Part shown: positions 9,636-19,473 of the stretch, in pieces
How the letters are laid out: the number at the start of each line of letters is the position of its first letter
How positions within the stretch are numbered: the stretch's first letter is position 1
From: Campylobacterales bacterium
GTDB lineage: Bacteria; Campylobacterota; Campylobacteria; Campylobacterales; QNZT01
Length of the DNA stretch: 35,244 bases
Assembly: GCA_027068765.1 (NCBI GenBank)
Contig: JAMOMC010000091.1
Location: 1 to 35,244, forward strand
Reading direction: 5' to 3'
The notes under the pieces: model-generated
What the model was told of the DNA's origin: nothing
Databases searched by the model: none
Seen by the model: only the letters and a program-made list of their open reading frames with translations
Translations under genes and position numbers: made by a program

Positions 9636-11891
9636 ATGTTTATTGCAATGTGTTTACTTTTTTTAGGCATCTCTACAATTTGGCCAGATGCACCCATGGT
9701 TGGGAAAATTGGAGCTAATATCGGGATTTATAATAAGGTCTATTTTGGATATTTTTCATTTTTTTATCCTTTTTTATTGATCTGGATTGGATTTAATCTT
9801 TATAAAAACCAGAGTATGAATAGTGATAGAAAAAAGCTTATTTTACCATCTTTTTTACTTCTTATATCTTTTTTGGTTTTTCAAGCTTTTGTAGTTGATG
9901 GAAACTACTATGGGGCTTTGGGTGGTTTTATTGTAGGGTTTTTACAAAGTTATATTGGTGGGGCTGGGATTTGGATTTTTATCTTGGCTACTTTTGTTTT
10001 GGGATCTATTTTATTAAATGATATACTTAGCCTCTCTTTGCCTGAAAATTTTACTATTTATAACTATATTCAGAGGATAAAAGAGAGGTTTCATAACTTT
10101 TTATACAAAGACAATAGTGATGATTTTTATATAGAAGATGAGCCAAAAATTGTAGAAGTTATATCTAAAAAACCTCTTAAAAAATTGAACTCTTATGATT
10201 TGGATTCTAAAGAGCAGACTATTCAAGAGACATTAGAATTACCAGAGTCTATAGATGCATTTTTAAACCAGCAAGTTAGCTCTAAAGAAGAGGTTATTGC
10301 AAAGAGTGAAGATGACACAATCTTAGCTATTAAAAAAGAGTCACAAGAGTTGTTTCCACAGGAGAAAATTTTAGAACCAATTCAAAAAGCAAAAGTAAAA
10401 ATGGTTAAGGAGATAGAGGAAAATACAAAACTTTTAAAAGAGATAAAACAAGGTAAAGCTAAAAAACCAAAAAACTTTAAGTTGCCATATTTTGACTTTT
10501 TAAAATCAACACCAAAAAGAAAATCACATGTAAATGAGAGTGAAATAGATAAAAAGATAGAAGACCTCATAGAGAAACTTAAACAGTTTAAAATTACAGG
10601 TGATGTTGTTCGCACATACTCAGGCCCAGTTGTTACAACATTTGAGTTTCGTCCAGATGCACATATAAAAGTATCTAAGATTTTAACTCTTCAAGATGAT
10701 TTAGCGATGGCTTTAAAAGCTCAAACTATTCGTATTCAAGCTCCAATTCCAGGTAAAGATGTTGTTGGTATTGAGATACCAAATAAGAGCATTGAGACGA
10801 TTTATTTAAAAGAGATACTTCAATCTGAGATTTTTCAAAAAGCATCATCTCCTCTCACTATGGTAGTTGGAAAAGATATAGTTGGAAACCCTTTTGTTAC
10901 AGACTTGACAAAGCTACCACATCTTCTGATAGCAGGAACAACAGGAAGTGGTAAAAGTGTTGGTATAAATGCCATGCTTCTCTCACTATTATATAGAAAC
11001 TCACCAGATGATTTAAAACTTTTAATGATAGATCCAAAGATGCTAGAGTTTTCTATATACAATGATATACCACATCTTTTAACTCCCGTTATAACTCAAG
11101 CAAAACAGGCAATTATCGCTTTGGCAAATATGGTTGTTGAGATGGAAAGACGATATAAAATGATGAGTAAAACAAAGACTAAAAATATAGAAAACTACAA
11201 CGAAAAAGCAAAAAAAGAGAGCCATGACCCTTTCCCTTATATCGTAGTTATTATCGATGAGTTAGCTGATTTGATGATGACAGCTGGAAAAGAGGTTGAG
11301 TTTTATATAGCAAGATTGGCACAGATGGCAAGAGCTAGTGGAATACACTTAATCGTAGCAACACAAAGACCATCAGTTGATGTAGTTACAGGATTGATAA
11401 AGGCGAACCTTCCTAGCCGTATCTCTTTTAGGGTTGGTCAAAAAATTGATTCAAAAGTTATCTTAGATTCACCAGGAGCTGATAGTCTTTTAGGTCGTGG
11501 TGATATGCTTTTTACTCCTCCAGGAAGTTCAGGGCTCATAAGACTTCATGCTCCATTTGTAACAGAAAAAGAGATAGAGACTGTTGTAGAGTTTTTAAAA
11601 GTACAAAGAGAGGTAGAGTATAATCCAGCATTTTTAATAGAACCTACAGTTGCAGGAGTGAGTGATAGTGTTGTTACTATGGGTGATAAAAAAAGTGGAA
11701 GTGGTGATTTTGATGAGTTGTACGAAGATGCAAAAAATGTTATATTAACTGATAAAAAAACTTCTATCTCATATCTACAAAGAAGATTACAAATAGGCTA
11801 CAATAGATCTGCTAGTATTATCGAACAGTTAGAGATGATGGGTGTAATTTCTGCTCCAAATACAAAAGGTCAAAGGGAGATTTTAGAATAA
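9636..11891 (+). CDS. ftsK: DNA translocase FtsK/SpoIIIE
   Basis: N-terminal TM helices; PHLLIAGTTGSGKSVGINAMLLSLLYR, LLMIDPKMLEFSIYNDIPHLLTPVIT, IVVIIDELADLMMTAGKEVE, GIHLIVATQRPSVDVVTGLIKANLPSRISF; gamma domain SYLQRRLQIGYNRSASIIEQLE. Confidence 0.97.
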   Translation: MFIAMCLLFLGISTIWPDAPMVGKIGANIGIYNKVYFGYFSFFYPFLLIWIGFNLYKNQSMNSDRKKLILPSFLLLISFLVFQAFVVDGNYYGALGGFIVGFLQSYIGGAGIWIFILATFVLGSILLNDILSLSLPENFTIYNYIQRIKERFHNFLYKDNSDDFYIEDEPKIVEVISKKPLKKLNSYDLDSKEQTIQETLELPESIDAFLNQQVSSKEEVIAKSEDDTILAIKKESQELFPQEKILEPIQKAKVKMVKEIEENTKLLKEIKQGKAKKPKNFKLPYFDFLKSTPKRKSHVNESEIDKKIEDLIEKLKQFKITGDVVRTYSGPVVTTFEFRPDAHIKVSKILTLQDDLAMALKAQTIRIQAPIPGKDVVGIEIPNKSIETIYLKEILQSEIFQKASSPLTMVVGKDIVGNPFVTDLTKLPHLLIAGTTGSGKSVGINAMLLSLLYRNSPDDLKLLMIDPKMLEFSIYNDIPHLLTPVITQAKQAIIALANMVVEMERRYKMMSKTKTKNIENYNEKAKKESHDPFPYIVVIIDELADLMMTAGKEVEFYIARLAQMARASGIHLIVATQRPSVDVVTGLIKANLPSRISFRVGQKIDSKVILDSPGADSLLGRGDMLFTPPGSSGLIRLHAPFVTEKEIETVVEFLKVQREVEYNPAFLIEPTVAGVSDSVVTMGDKKSGSGDFDELYEDAKNVILTDKKTSISYLQRRLQIGYNRSASIIEQLEMMGVISAPNTKGQREILE

Positions 11892-11958
11892 ATTAATGTT
11901 TTAAAGATTGTTTTAGTTATTATATTTAAACAAACTACAAAATAGGGCTATTTAAAAT

Positions 11959-12168
11959 ATGAAAATTTCAAATAAAGAGATTGCAACATTGATTAAGAAA
12001 ACTCCATCAGCTATCTCATATTTGAAAAAAAATAATGAAAATGAGTATAAAATTTTAAAACTAGGTGTTTTATGTAGAAAGCTTGAATTAGATTCGCAAG
12101 ATTTAGAAGCTATGCATTTACTTAAAAAAATTGAATTTAAAAAGAGTGAGTTTAACAAAAAGAACTAA
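11959..12168 (+). CDS. small putative HTH protein (69 aa)
   Basis: ISNKEIATLIKKTPSAISYLKKNNENEYKILKLGVLCRKLELD; HTH-like N-terminal half; paralogous to the next ORF, which supports coding. Confidence 0.7.
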   Translation: MKISNKEIATLIKKTPSAISYLKKNNENEYKILKLGVLCRKLELDSQDLEAMHLLKKIEFKKSEFNKKN

Positions 12169-12234
12169 TACAATATCTTTTACTCATATTTATAGCATCT
12201 ACTGTAGACTTAGCTCTTTTAAGGAGAGATTAAT

Positions 12235-12414
12235 ATGAATGTTACAGATGAAGAGATGGCAAAGACTCTTGATAAAACTAAACTAGAGATACAGAAATTA
12301 AAAGATAGAGATATAACTTTATATAAACTTTTAAAAGTGGGTGTACTTTGTAGAAAATTGGATTTAGATGTTGAAGATTTACATAAGATATATGAAAAAA
12401 AAGTTTTTAGTTAA
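12235..12414 (+). CDS. small protein (59 aa), tandem paralogue of the 11959-12168 product; not in supplied ORF track
   Basis: Read directly: ATG with AAGGAGAG 5' of it, MNVTDEEMAKTLDKTKLEIQKLKDRDITLYKLLKVGVLCRKLDLDVEDLHKIYEKKVFS*. Shares YK(I/L)LK(L/V)GVLCRKL(E/D)LD with the preceding ORF. Confidence 0.75.
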   Translation: MNVTDEEMAKTLDKTKLEIQKLKDRDITLYKLLKVGVLCRKLDLDVEDLHKIYEKKVFS

Positions 12415-12424
12415 CTTTAGTCTT

Positions 12425-12476
12425 GTAACAATTTGTAACTTCCAAATTTTTTACTGTAACTTATAGTAACAGTTAC
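12425..12476 (+). promoter_or_regulatory. phased GTAAC repeats (putative operator) upstream of acnB
   Basis: GTAAC at 12425, 12435, 12456 and 12466, plus inverted GTTAC at 12472. Spacing inside pairs is exactly 10 bp. Confidence 0.5.
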
Positions 12477-12500
12477 TTCTATCTTAAAACTATATTTAAG

Positions 12501-12506
12501 TATAAT
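12501..12506 (+). promoter_or_regulatory. putative -10 element TATAAT of acnB
   Basis: TTTAAGTATAATCATAC, 31 nt upstream of the acnB ATG. Confidence 0.6.
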
Positions 12507-12531
12507 CATACAAAATTTTTTAGGAGAATAG

Positions 12532-15099
12532 ATGAGTTTACTCAATGATTATAAATTACACACACAAGAGAGAGAAAAATTAAATGTACCACCATTGGTT
12601 TTAACCCCTGAGCAGGTAGCAGAGTTAGTGGAGCTTTTAAAAGCTTCACCAATTATAGATCAAGATTATGCAATGGATCTTTTTGAAAACAAAATTCCAG
12701 CAGGTGTTGATGATGCAGCTTATGTGAAAGCGGCTTTTTTAAATGATATTGTTCAAGGAAATGCATCTTGTGAAGCGATTGATAGTGTAAAAGCATGTGA
12801 GATTTTAGGAACTATGCTTGGTGGATTTAATGTTAAACCACTTGTTGAAGCTTTGAAAATTGATGGAGCTGTAGCTGATTGTGCAGCCCAGCAGCTTAAA
12901 AATACACTTTTAGTTTATGACTCATTTAATGATGTAAAAGAGCTTATGGATAGTGGAAATGCAAAAGCAAAAGAGATTATTGAATCTTGGGCGGATGCAC
13001 AGTGGTTTAAAAATAGAAAAGGTATTGAGAGTGAGATGACTTTAACTGTTTATAAAATCCCAGGTGAGACAAATACAGATGATTTATCTCCTGCTAGTGA
13101 AGCATTTACAAGAGCTGATGTTCCTCTTCATGCAAACTCATTTTTGATAAATCGTATGGATAATCCACTTCAAACTATGGAAGAGTTAAAGAAAAAAGGT
13201 AACCCTTTAGTTTATGTTGGTGATGTAGTTGGGACGGGAAGTTCTAGAAAATCAGGTATAAACTCTGTTCAGTGGCATATGGGTAGAGATATACCTTCTA
13301 TTCCTGGTAAAAGAACGGGTGGTGTTGTTATTGGTGATATTATCGCTCCTATATTTTTCAACACGGCTGAGGATAGTGGATGTCTGCCTATTGAAGCTCC
13401 TGTGGCTAACTTAGAGACTGGTGATGTTATAACATTGAAGACATTTGAAGGTGTTATAGAAAAAGATGGAAAAGTTGTAAGTGAGTTTAAGGTAAATCCA
13501 AACACACTTCCAGATGAGATGCAAGCAGGAGGTAGAATTCCTCTGATCATAGGAAAAGGATTAACAGCTCGTGCAAGAGAAGCTTTAGGACTTGGAGCAA
13601 GTGATGCATTTTTAATCCCAAATCAACCAGATGATGATGGCAAAGGGTTTACTCTTGCTCAAAAGATGGTAGGAAAAGCTTGTGGCATGGATGGTGTAAA
13701 ACCTGGTGTATATTGTGAGCCTGTTGCTACAACTGTAGGAAGTCAAGATACAACAGGCCCCATGACAAGAGATGAGATAAAAGAGTTGGCTGCTTTAAAC
13801 TTTGGGGCTGATATGGTTATGCAATCTTTTTGTCATACAGCAGCTTATCCAAAGCCAGCAGATATAAAACTCCAACACACACTTCCAGATTTTTGGACAA
13901 GTAGAAAAGGTTTTATTCTCCGCCCAGGTGATGGTGTAATTCACTCATGGCTAAATAGACTCTGTCTTCCTGATACTGTTGGAACAGGTGCAGATTCACA
14001 TACAAGATTCCCTATTGGTATCTCATTTCCAGCAGGAAGTGGGCTTGTTGCATTTGCAGGAGTTACTGGAATGATGCCTTTAACTATGCCTGAGTCTGTG
14101 TTAGTTAAATTTAGTGGAGAGTTACAACCTGGAATTACTCTTAGAGATTTGGTAAATGCTATTCCTCATCAAGCTATAAAAGATGGTTTATTGACGGTTG
14201 AGAAAAAGGGTAAGAAAAATATTTTTGCAGGTAGGATTTTAGAAGTTGAAGGTCTTGAAGATTTAAAATGTGAGCAAGCATTTGAACTCTCAGATGCAAG
14301 TGCTGAGAGAAGTGCAGCCGCTTGTACTGTAAAGTTAAATAAAGAGCCAGTTGCTGAGTATTTAGAATCTAATGTAGTATTAATCGAAGAGTTAATTGCA
14401 CAAGGTTATGAAGATGCCGCAACTTTACAAAGACGAGCTGATAAGATGAAAGATTGGTTAAAAACTCAGGAGCTTTTAGAAGCAGATAAAGATGCAGAGT
14501 ATGCAGCTGTTATAAATATAGATTTAAATGAGATAACTGAGCCAATTTTGGCTTGTCCAAATGATCCAGATGATGTAAAAACATTAACAGAGATTAAGGA
14601 AGCTGGATTAAGATTAGAGATTGATGAAGTATTTGTTGGGTCTTGTATGACAAATATCGGATTGTTTCGTGCTTGTGGAGAAGTTTTACGAGGAGAGGGT
14701 GCAGTTCCTACTAAACTTTGGATTTGTCCTCCTACTAAAATGGATGAGAAAACTCTTCAAGAAGAGGGTTATTATTCTGTATTTGGAGCAGCTGGAGCTA
14801 GAACAGAGATTCCTGGTTGCTCTCTTTGTATGGGTAATCAAGCTAGTGTGGCTAAAGATGCTTGGGTATTTTCAACTTCAACTAGAAACTTTGACAATAG
14901 ACTTGGAAAAGGGAGTCAAGTATATTTAGGCTCTGCTGAACTTGCTGCGGTTGTTGCTCTTAAGGGTCGTATTCCTACAAAAGAGGAGTATTTAGATATA
15001 GTGCCAAATAAAATCAAGCCTGAGATGAGCGATGAAGTTTATAAATATCTAAATTTTCATAAAGTAAGTAAAGAAGAACTTACTGCTATGGTTCAATAA
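12532..15099 (+). CDS. acnB: aconitate hydratase B (bifunctional 2-methylisocitrate dehydratase type)
   Basis: 855 aa; AcnB architecture: [108 protein letters not shown]. Confidence 0.98.
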   Translation: MSLLNDYKLHTQEREKLNVPPLVLTPEQVAELVELLKASPIIDQDYAMDLFENKIPAGVDDAAYVKAAFLNDIVQGNASCEAIDSVKACEILGTMLGGFNVKPLVEALKIDGAVADCAAQQLKNTLLVYDSFNDVKELMDSGNAKAKEIIESWADAQWFKNRKGIESEMTLTVYKIPGETNTDDLSPASEAFTRADVPLHANSFLINRMDNPLQTMEELKKKGNPLVYVGDVVGTGSSRKSGINSVQWHMGRDIPSIPGKRTGGVVIGDIIAPIFFNTAEDSGCLPIEAPVANLETGDVITLKTFEGVIEKDGKVVSEFKVNPNTLPDEMQAGGRIPLIIGKGLTARAREALGLGASDAFLIPNQPDDDGKGFTLAQKMVGKACGMDGVKPGVYCEPVATTVGSQDTTGPMTRDEIKELAALNFGADMVMQSFCHTAAYPKPADIKLQHTLPDFWTSRKGFILRPGDGVIHSWLNRLCLPDTVGTGADSHTRFPIGISFPAGSGLVAFAGVTGMMPLTMPESVLVKFSGELQPGITLRDLVNAIPHQAIKDGLLTVEKKGKKNIFAGRILEVEGLEDLKCEQAFELSDASAERSAAACTVKLNKEPVAEYLESNVVLIEELIAQGYEDAATLQRRADKMKDWLKTQELLEADKDAEYAAVINIDLNEITEPILACPNDPDDVKTLTEIKEAGLRLEIDEVFVGSCMTNIGLFRACGEVLRGEGAVPTKLWICPPTKMDEKTLQEEGYYSVFGAAGARTEIPGCSLCMGNQASVAKDAWVFSTSTRNFDNRLGKGSQVYLGSAELAAVVALKGRIPTKEEYLDIVPNKIKPEMSDEVYKYLNFHKVSKEELTAMVQ

Positions 15100-15108
15100 A
15101 GGATATGT

Positions 15109-15130
15109 TTAGACCCTCTTTAGGGTCTAA
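15109..15130 (+). other. perfect 8-bp hairpin between acnB and mltG
   Basis: TTAGACCC-TCTTTA-GGGTCTAA; no U-tract follows. Confidence 0.6.
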
Positions 15131-15138
15131 GCCTTCAT

Positions 15139-16107
15139 ATGATTAAAAAACTCTTTCAATTTATATCTGTTTTTACTTTTTTACTCCTTTTTTTAGCAGG
15201 AGGAGCTTATCTCTATTTACAAAACTATCTTAATGAAAATATATCTACACCAGAAACTCTTTTTATACCAAAAGGTTCAACAAAATCTGTTTTATCACAT
15301 CTTGATAAAAATGGAATTAAGATGCAGTTTTTTGACTATTATTTGGTAAAATTGTATGGATTTCCTCAAGCTGGCTGGATTGACATTGGTGTTCAAAATC
15401 TTACAAGAGATGAGTTTTATAAAAAGCTTACAAGTTCAAAAGCTGCTGTAAAAAATGTTACATTGATTCCAGGTGAGACAAAAGAGATCTTTTTTCAAAA
15501 ACTTTCACAGAAGTTTGATTTTAATATATCAAAATTGTTTGCATCTTATGAGAAGTTTGCTCCTTATCCAGATGGTGTTATAGTTGCTGAAACTTATAGT
15601 CTTCCTATGGGGATAAATGAGGAAGAGTTAGTGAAGCATCTTGTAAATAACTCTCTTAGTGAGCACAAAAAACTCTCTCATAAACTTTTAAATACATATA
15701 ATGAAAAAGAGTGGTTTGAAAAATATATAACCATTGCATCTATAATTATAAAAGAGTCAGCAGGAGATGAAGAGATGCCACTTATCTCTGCTGTAATTTA
15801 TAATAGACTAAAAATCAATATGCCTTTACAGATGGATGGCACACTAAATTATAAATATCAATCAAATACAAAAGTAACACCAAAAATGATAAGAGAAGAT
15901 TTGTCACCTTTTAACACATATAAAAACAAAGGACTCCCTCCACATCCAATTTGTGCAGTTACAAAGGAGGCAATAGAAGCTTCAATAAATCCAGCAAATG
16001 TGAATTATCTCTACTTTATGAGAAATATAAGTGGTAAACATGATTTTACAAATTCATATAAAAAGCATCTTCTGAATATCAAAAAGCTCAAAAGTGTGAA
16101 GAAATGA
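15139..16107 (+). CDS. mltG: endolytic transglycosylase MltG
   Basis: N-terminal TM; IPKGSTKSVLSHLDKNGI, LIPGETKEIFFQKLS, VAETYSLP, ASIIIKESAGDEEMPLISAVIYNRLKINMPLQMDGTLNY, YNTYKNKGLPPHPI-type region, KHDFTNSYKKH. Confidence 0.94.
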   Translation: MIKKLFQFISVFTFLLLFLAGGAYLYLQNYLNENISTPETLFIPKGSTKSVLSHLDKNGIKMQFFDYYLVKLYGFPQAGWIDIGVQNLTRDEFYKKLTSSKAAVKNVTLIPGETKEIFFQKLSQKFDFNISKLFASYEKFAPYPDGVIVAETYSLPMGINEEELVKHLVNNSLSEHKKLSHKLLNTYNEKEWFEKYITIASIIIKESAGDEEMPLISAVIYNRLKINMPLQMDGTLNYKYQSNTKVTPKMIREDLSPFNTYKNKGLPPHPICAVTKEAIEASINPANVNYLYFMRNISGKHDFTNSYKKHLLNIKKLKSVKK

Positions 16108-16127
16108 AACACTTGAGATTTTATTAT

Positions 16128-16142
16128 GTTACAAAAAGTAAC
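16128..16142 (+). promoter_or_regulatory. GTTAC/GTAAC pair upstream of icd (10-bp phasing; also a 5-bp stem)
   Basis: GTTAC(16128)AAAAAGTAAC(16138)TTTTGATAC; 26-30 nt upstream of the icd -10. Confidence 0.4.
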
Positions 16143-16167
16143 TTTTGATACTTTTTTAGAAAAAATA

Positions 16168-16173
16168 TATAAT
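16168..16173 (+). promoter_or_regulatory. putative -10 element TATAAT of icd
   Basis: AAAATATATAATCTTAGG, 53 nt upstream of the icd ATG. Confidence 0.6.
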
Positions 16174-16225
16174 CTTAGGGTTAAAATATCCGCTACAACA
16201 ATATAAAAAATAAAAGAGGTAAAAA

Positions 16226-18421
16226 ATGTCAACAATTATATGGACTAAAATAGATGAGGCTCCAGCCCTAGCAACTTATTCACTACTGCCAATCGTAAAT
16301 GCATTTACAAAGTCAGCTGGTGTTGATGTTGAGCTTAGAGATATTTCATTAGCAGGAAGAGTTTTATCTACTTTCCCTGAAAATTTAACAGATGCACAAA
16401 AAATTGATGATGAGTTATCATATTTGGGTACAGTTGTACAAAAAGCTGATGGAAATATTATTAAGCTTCCAAATATTTCAGCTTCTGTTCCACAACTTCA
16501 AGACTGTATAGCTGAGCTTCAAGGTCAAGGTTATGATATTCCTAATTTCCCTGAAGATCCTCAAAATGATGAAGAAAAAGCTATCAAAGAGAAGTATTCA
16601 ACTTGTCTTGGAAGTGCGGTTAATCCAGTTTTAAGAGAAGGTAACTCAGATAGAAGAGCTGCGGTTGCGGTTAAGAATTTTGCAAAGAAAAATCCACATA
16701 AACTTAGAGCATTTGAAACTCCTTCAAAAGCATATGTTGCACACATGAGTGGAGGAGATTTTTTCTCAAATGAAAAATCAGTTATAAAATCAGGTGCAGG
16801 AAGTGTTACAATTGAGTTAAATGGTAACTGTCTTAAAAAGCTTGATGATATTCAAGATAAAGAGGTGTTAGATGCAACTTTTATGTCTAAAACTGCACTA
16901 AGAAGTTTTTTACAAGATACTTTAGATGAAGCTAAGAAAAATGATGTTTTATGGTCACTTCACATGAAAGCTACTATGATGAAAGTTTCTGATCCAATCA
17001 TATTTGGTCATGCAGTTGAAGTATTTTTCAAGGATGTATTTGCAAAATATAGTGATGAGTTTAATGCTATTGGTTATAACTCAAACATGGGTCTTGGTGA
17101 TCTTTATAAAAAATTAGAAAAATCTTCTAAAAAAGATGAGATTATAGCTGCAATTGAGGCTACATATGCAACTCAGCCAAATATGGCTATGGTTGATTCA
17201 GATAAAGGTATCACAAACTTACATGCTTCAAATGATATTATCATAGATGCTTCAATGCCTGTTGTCATTAGAGATGGTGGTAAGATGTGGAATGCTGATG
17301 GTAAGCCACAAGAGTGTGTATCTGTAATCCCAGATGCTTCATATGCAGTTTTTCATAAAGCTATGGTAGATGATTGTGTTGCAAATGGTCAATATGATGT
17401 TACAACTATGGGTAATGTTGCAAATGTTGGTCTTATGGCTCAAAAAGCTGAAGAGTATGGTTCTCATCCTACAACTTTTGAAGTTTCAGAGGCTGGTACT
17501 ATGGAAGTAAAAGATAGTGATGGAAATGTTTTAATGAGCCATGATGTAGAAGAGGGTGATATTTGGAGACTTAGTAGAACAAAAGATATTCCTATTCAAG
17601 ATTGGGTAAGATTAGCTGTTGAGAGAGGAAGACTTACAGGTTCTCCTGTTGTATTTTGGCTAAATGAAAAAAGAGCTCATGATGCAAATATTATAGCAAA
17701 AGTTGAAGAATATATAAAAAGTCATGATACATCTGGATTAGAGATTTTAACTATGGATGTAGCAAGTGCTACAAAATACTCAAATGCTAGAATGAGAGAA
17801 GGAAAAGATACAATTGCTGCTACTGGTAATGTACTAAGAGACCATTTAACTGATATGTACCCAATTTTAGAGTTAGGAACAAGTGCAAAGATGCTTTCTA
17901 TCGTTCCATTAATTGCAGGTGGTGGATTGTTTGAAACCGGTGCTGGTGGTTCTGCTCCAAAGCATGTTGATCAATTTGTAGAAGAGGGGCATTTAAGATG
18001 GGATTCACTTGGTGAGTTTTTAGCACTTGCTGAATCTTTAAGATTTATTGCTCAAAAAAATAGTTCAAAAGATCTTGAAGTTGTAACAGCTGCACTAGAT
18101 GCTGCAAATCAAGCTTACTTAGATAATAACAAAGCACCTTCAAGAAAATGTGGTGAGCCCGACAATAGAGCGAGTCACTTTTTTGTAGCACAATATTGGG
18201 CAGATGCTTTAGCTTCTCAGAGTGAGGATAAAGCTTTAGCTGAAAAATTTGCACCAGTTGCAAAAGCTTTAAAAGATAATGAAGAAAAAATTATTGCAGA
18301 GCTTTTGGCAACTGAAGGAAAAGCTCAAGATATTGGTGGATATTTTCACCCAGATGATGCAAAAGCGGAAAAAGCAATGAGACCGTCTGCTACTTTAAAT
18401 TCTATAATTAATTCAATTTAA
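16226..18421 (+). CDS. icd: isocitrate dehydrogenase, NADP-dependent, monomeric type
   Basis: 731 aa; IIWTKIDEAPALATYSLLPIVNAFTKSAGVDVELRDISLAGRVLS, IKLPNISASVPQLQDCIAELQ, GNSDRRAA, ETGAGGSAPKHVDQFVEEGHLRWDSLGEFLAL. Confidence 0.98.
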   Translation: MSTIIWTKIDEAPALATYSLLPIVNAFTKSAGVDVELRDISLAGRVLSTFPENLTDAQKIDDELSYLGTVVQKADGNIIKLPNISASVPQLQDCIAELQGQGYDIPNFPEDPQNDEEKAIKEKYSTCLGSAVNPVLREGNSDRRAAVAVKNFAKKNPHKLRAFETPSKAYVAHMSGGDFFSNEKSVIKSGAGSVTIELNGNCLKKLDDIQDKEVLDATFMSKTALRSFLQDTLDEAKKNDVLWSLHMKATMMKVSDPIIFGHAVEVFFKDVFAKYSDEFNAIGYNSNMGLGDLYKKLEKSSKKDEIIAAIEATYATQPNMAMVDSDKGITNLHASNDIIIDASMPVVIRDGGKMWNADGKPQECVSVIPDASYAVFHKAMVDDCVANGQYDVTTMGNVANVGLMAQKAEEYGSHPTTFEVSEAGTMEVKDSDGNVLMSHDVEEGDIWRLSRTKDIPIQDWVRLAVERGRLTGSPVVFWLNEKRAHDANIIAKVEEYIKSHDTSGLEILTMDVASATKYSNARMREGKDTIAATGNVLRDHLTDMYPILELGTSAKMLSIVPLIAGGGLFETGAGGSAPKHVDQFVEEGHLRWDSLGEFLALAESLRFIAQKNSSKDLEVVTAALDAANQAYLDNNKAPSRKCGEPDNRASHFFVAQYWADALASQSEDKALAEKFAPVAKALKDNEEKIIAELLATEGKAQDIGGYFHPDDAKAEKAMRPSATLNSIINSI

Positions 18422-18431
18422 TAAGAAATAA

Positions 18432-18462
18432 ATTTACATAGTGATATTTTCACTATGTAAAT
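18432..18462. terminator. perfect 13-bp stem hairpin between icd and mdh (terminator or mRNA-processing hairpin)
   Basis: ATTTACATAGTGA-TATTT-TCACTATGTAAAT; no strong T-tract. Confidence 0.55.
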
Positions 18463-18511
18463 ATAAGCATAGTTTATATATAATATGCGAAATATGAAAT
18501 TTGGAGATTTT

Positions 18512-19471
18512 ATGGGAAAGAGTAAAAAAGTAACTGTAGCTGGTACTGGAAATGTCGGCTCTACTGTTGCCTTTATTTTAGCTATGAACGGTTTATGTCA
18601 TGAGGTGGTTCTTCGTGGTCGTGACATCGATATAGCTAAGGGAAAAGCATTAGATATGTCTCAAGCGGCAAATGCAGCAAGACAACATACAGTAGTTAGA
18701 GCTGCTGAAAAACCAGAAGATATAGCTGATAGTGATATAGTTGTTATAACAGCTGGAATACCAAGAACTCCAGGTATGAGTCGTGACGATCTTCTAATTG
18801 GAAATGCAGAAATTACTAGAAAAATTGTAAAAGATATAGTTAAATATGCTCCAAATGCAATCATCATAACAGTTGCAAACCCTCTTGATGTTATGACTTA
18901 TGTTGCACTTAAAGAGAGTGGGTTTCCAAAAGAGAGAGTTATGGGAATGGCTGGAATTTTAGATAGTGCTAGAATGGCACATTTTATATATGAAAAACTA
19001 GAGTTTGGTTCAGGACAAATTAGAGCTTCTGTTATGGGAGGACATGGTGATGATATGGTTCCTCTCTCAAAGTTTACAACAGTTGCTGGTGTTCCAATAT
19101 CCGATCTGTTATCAGATGAAGAGATTGATGAAGTTGTTGAGAAGACAAAAAATGGTGGAGCTGAGATAGTCTCTTTGTTAAAAACAGGGTCAGCTTATTA
19201 TGCTCCTGCAAAATCTACTGCTATGATGGTTGAAGCGATTTTGAGAGATACAAAGCAGATACACTCATGTGCTGTCTATCTTGATGGTGAATTTGGCTAT
19301 AACAATGTTGTTAGTGGAGTTCCTGCAATGATTGGTTCTCACGGAGTTGAGAGAATTATTGATGAGATAAAGTTAAGTAAAAAACAGCAAGAGCAGTTTA
19401 AAAACTCGGTTGCTTCAGTTCAATCGCTTATAGATATACTGTATGAAAATAATTTTTTTGGAGATAAATAA
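18512..19471 (+). CDS. mdh: malate dehydrogenase (start moved from 18485 to 18512)
   Basis: [72 protein letters not shown] precedes ATG 18512 at proper spacing. Confidence 0.94.
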   Translation: MGKSKKVTVAGTGNVGSTVAFILAMNGLCHEVVLRGRDIDIAKGKALDMSQAANAARQHTVVRAAEKPEDIADSDIVVITAGIPRTPGMSRDDLLIGNAEITRKIVKDIVKYAPNAIIITVANPLDVMTYVALKESGFPKERVMGMAGILDSARMAHFIYEKLEFGSGQIRASVMGGHGDDMVPLSKFTTVAGVPISDLLSDEEIDEVVEKTKNGGAEIVSLLKTGSAYYAPAKSTAMMVEAILRDTKQIHSCAVYLDGEFGYNNVVSGVPAMIGSHGVERIIDEIKLSKKQQEQFKNSVASVQSLIDILYENNFFGDK

Positions 19472-19473
19472 AG

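Noticed and set aside
14669-14929. 86-aa same-strand ORF inside acnB
   Set aside because: Out-of-frame ORF within the conserved aconitase coding region; low-complexity Leu/Val-rich translation.
16128-16150. Strong intrinsic terminator after mltG
   Set aside because: Stem is only 5 A/T-rich base pairs; kept as a possible operator or weak terminator instead.
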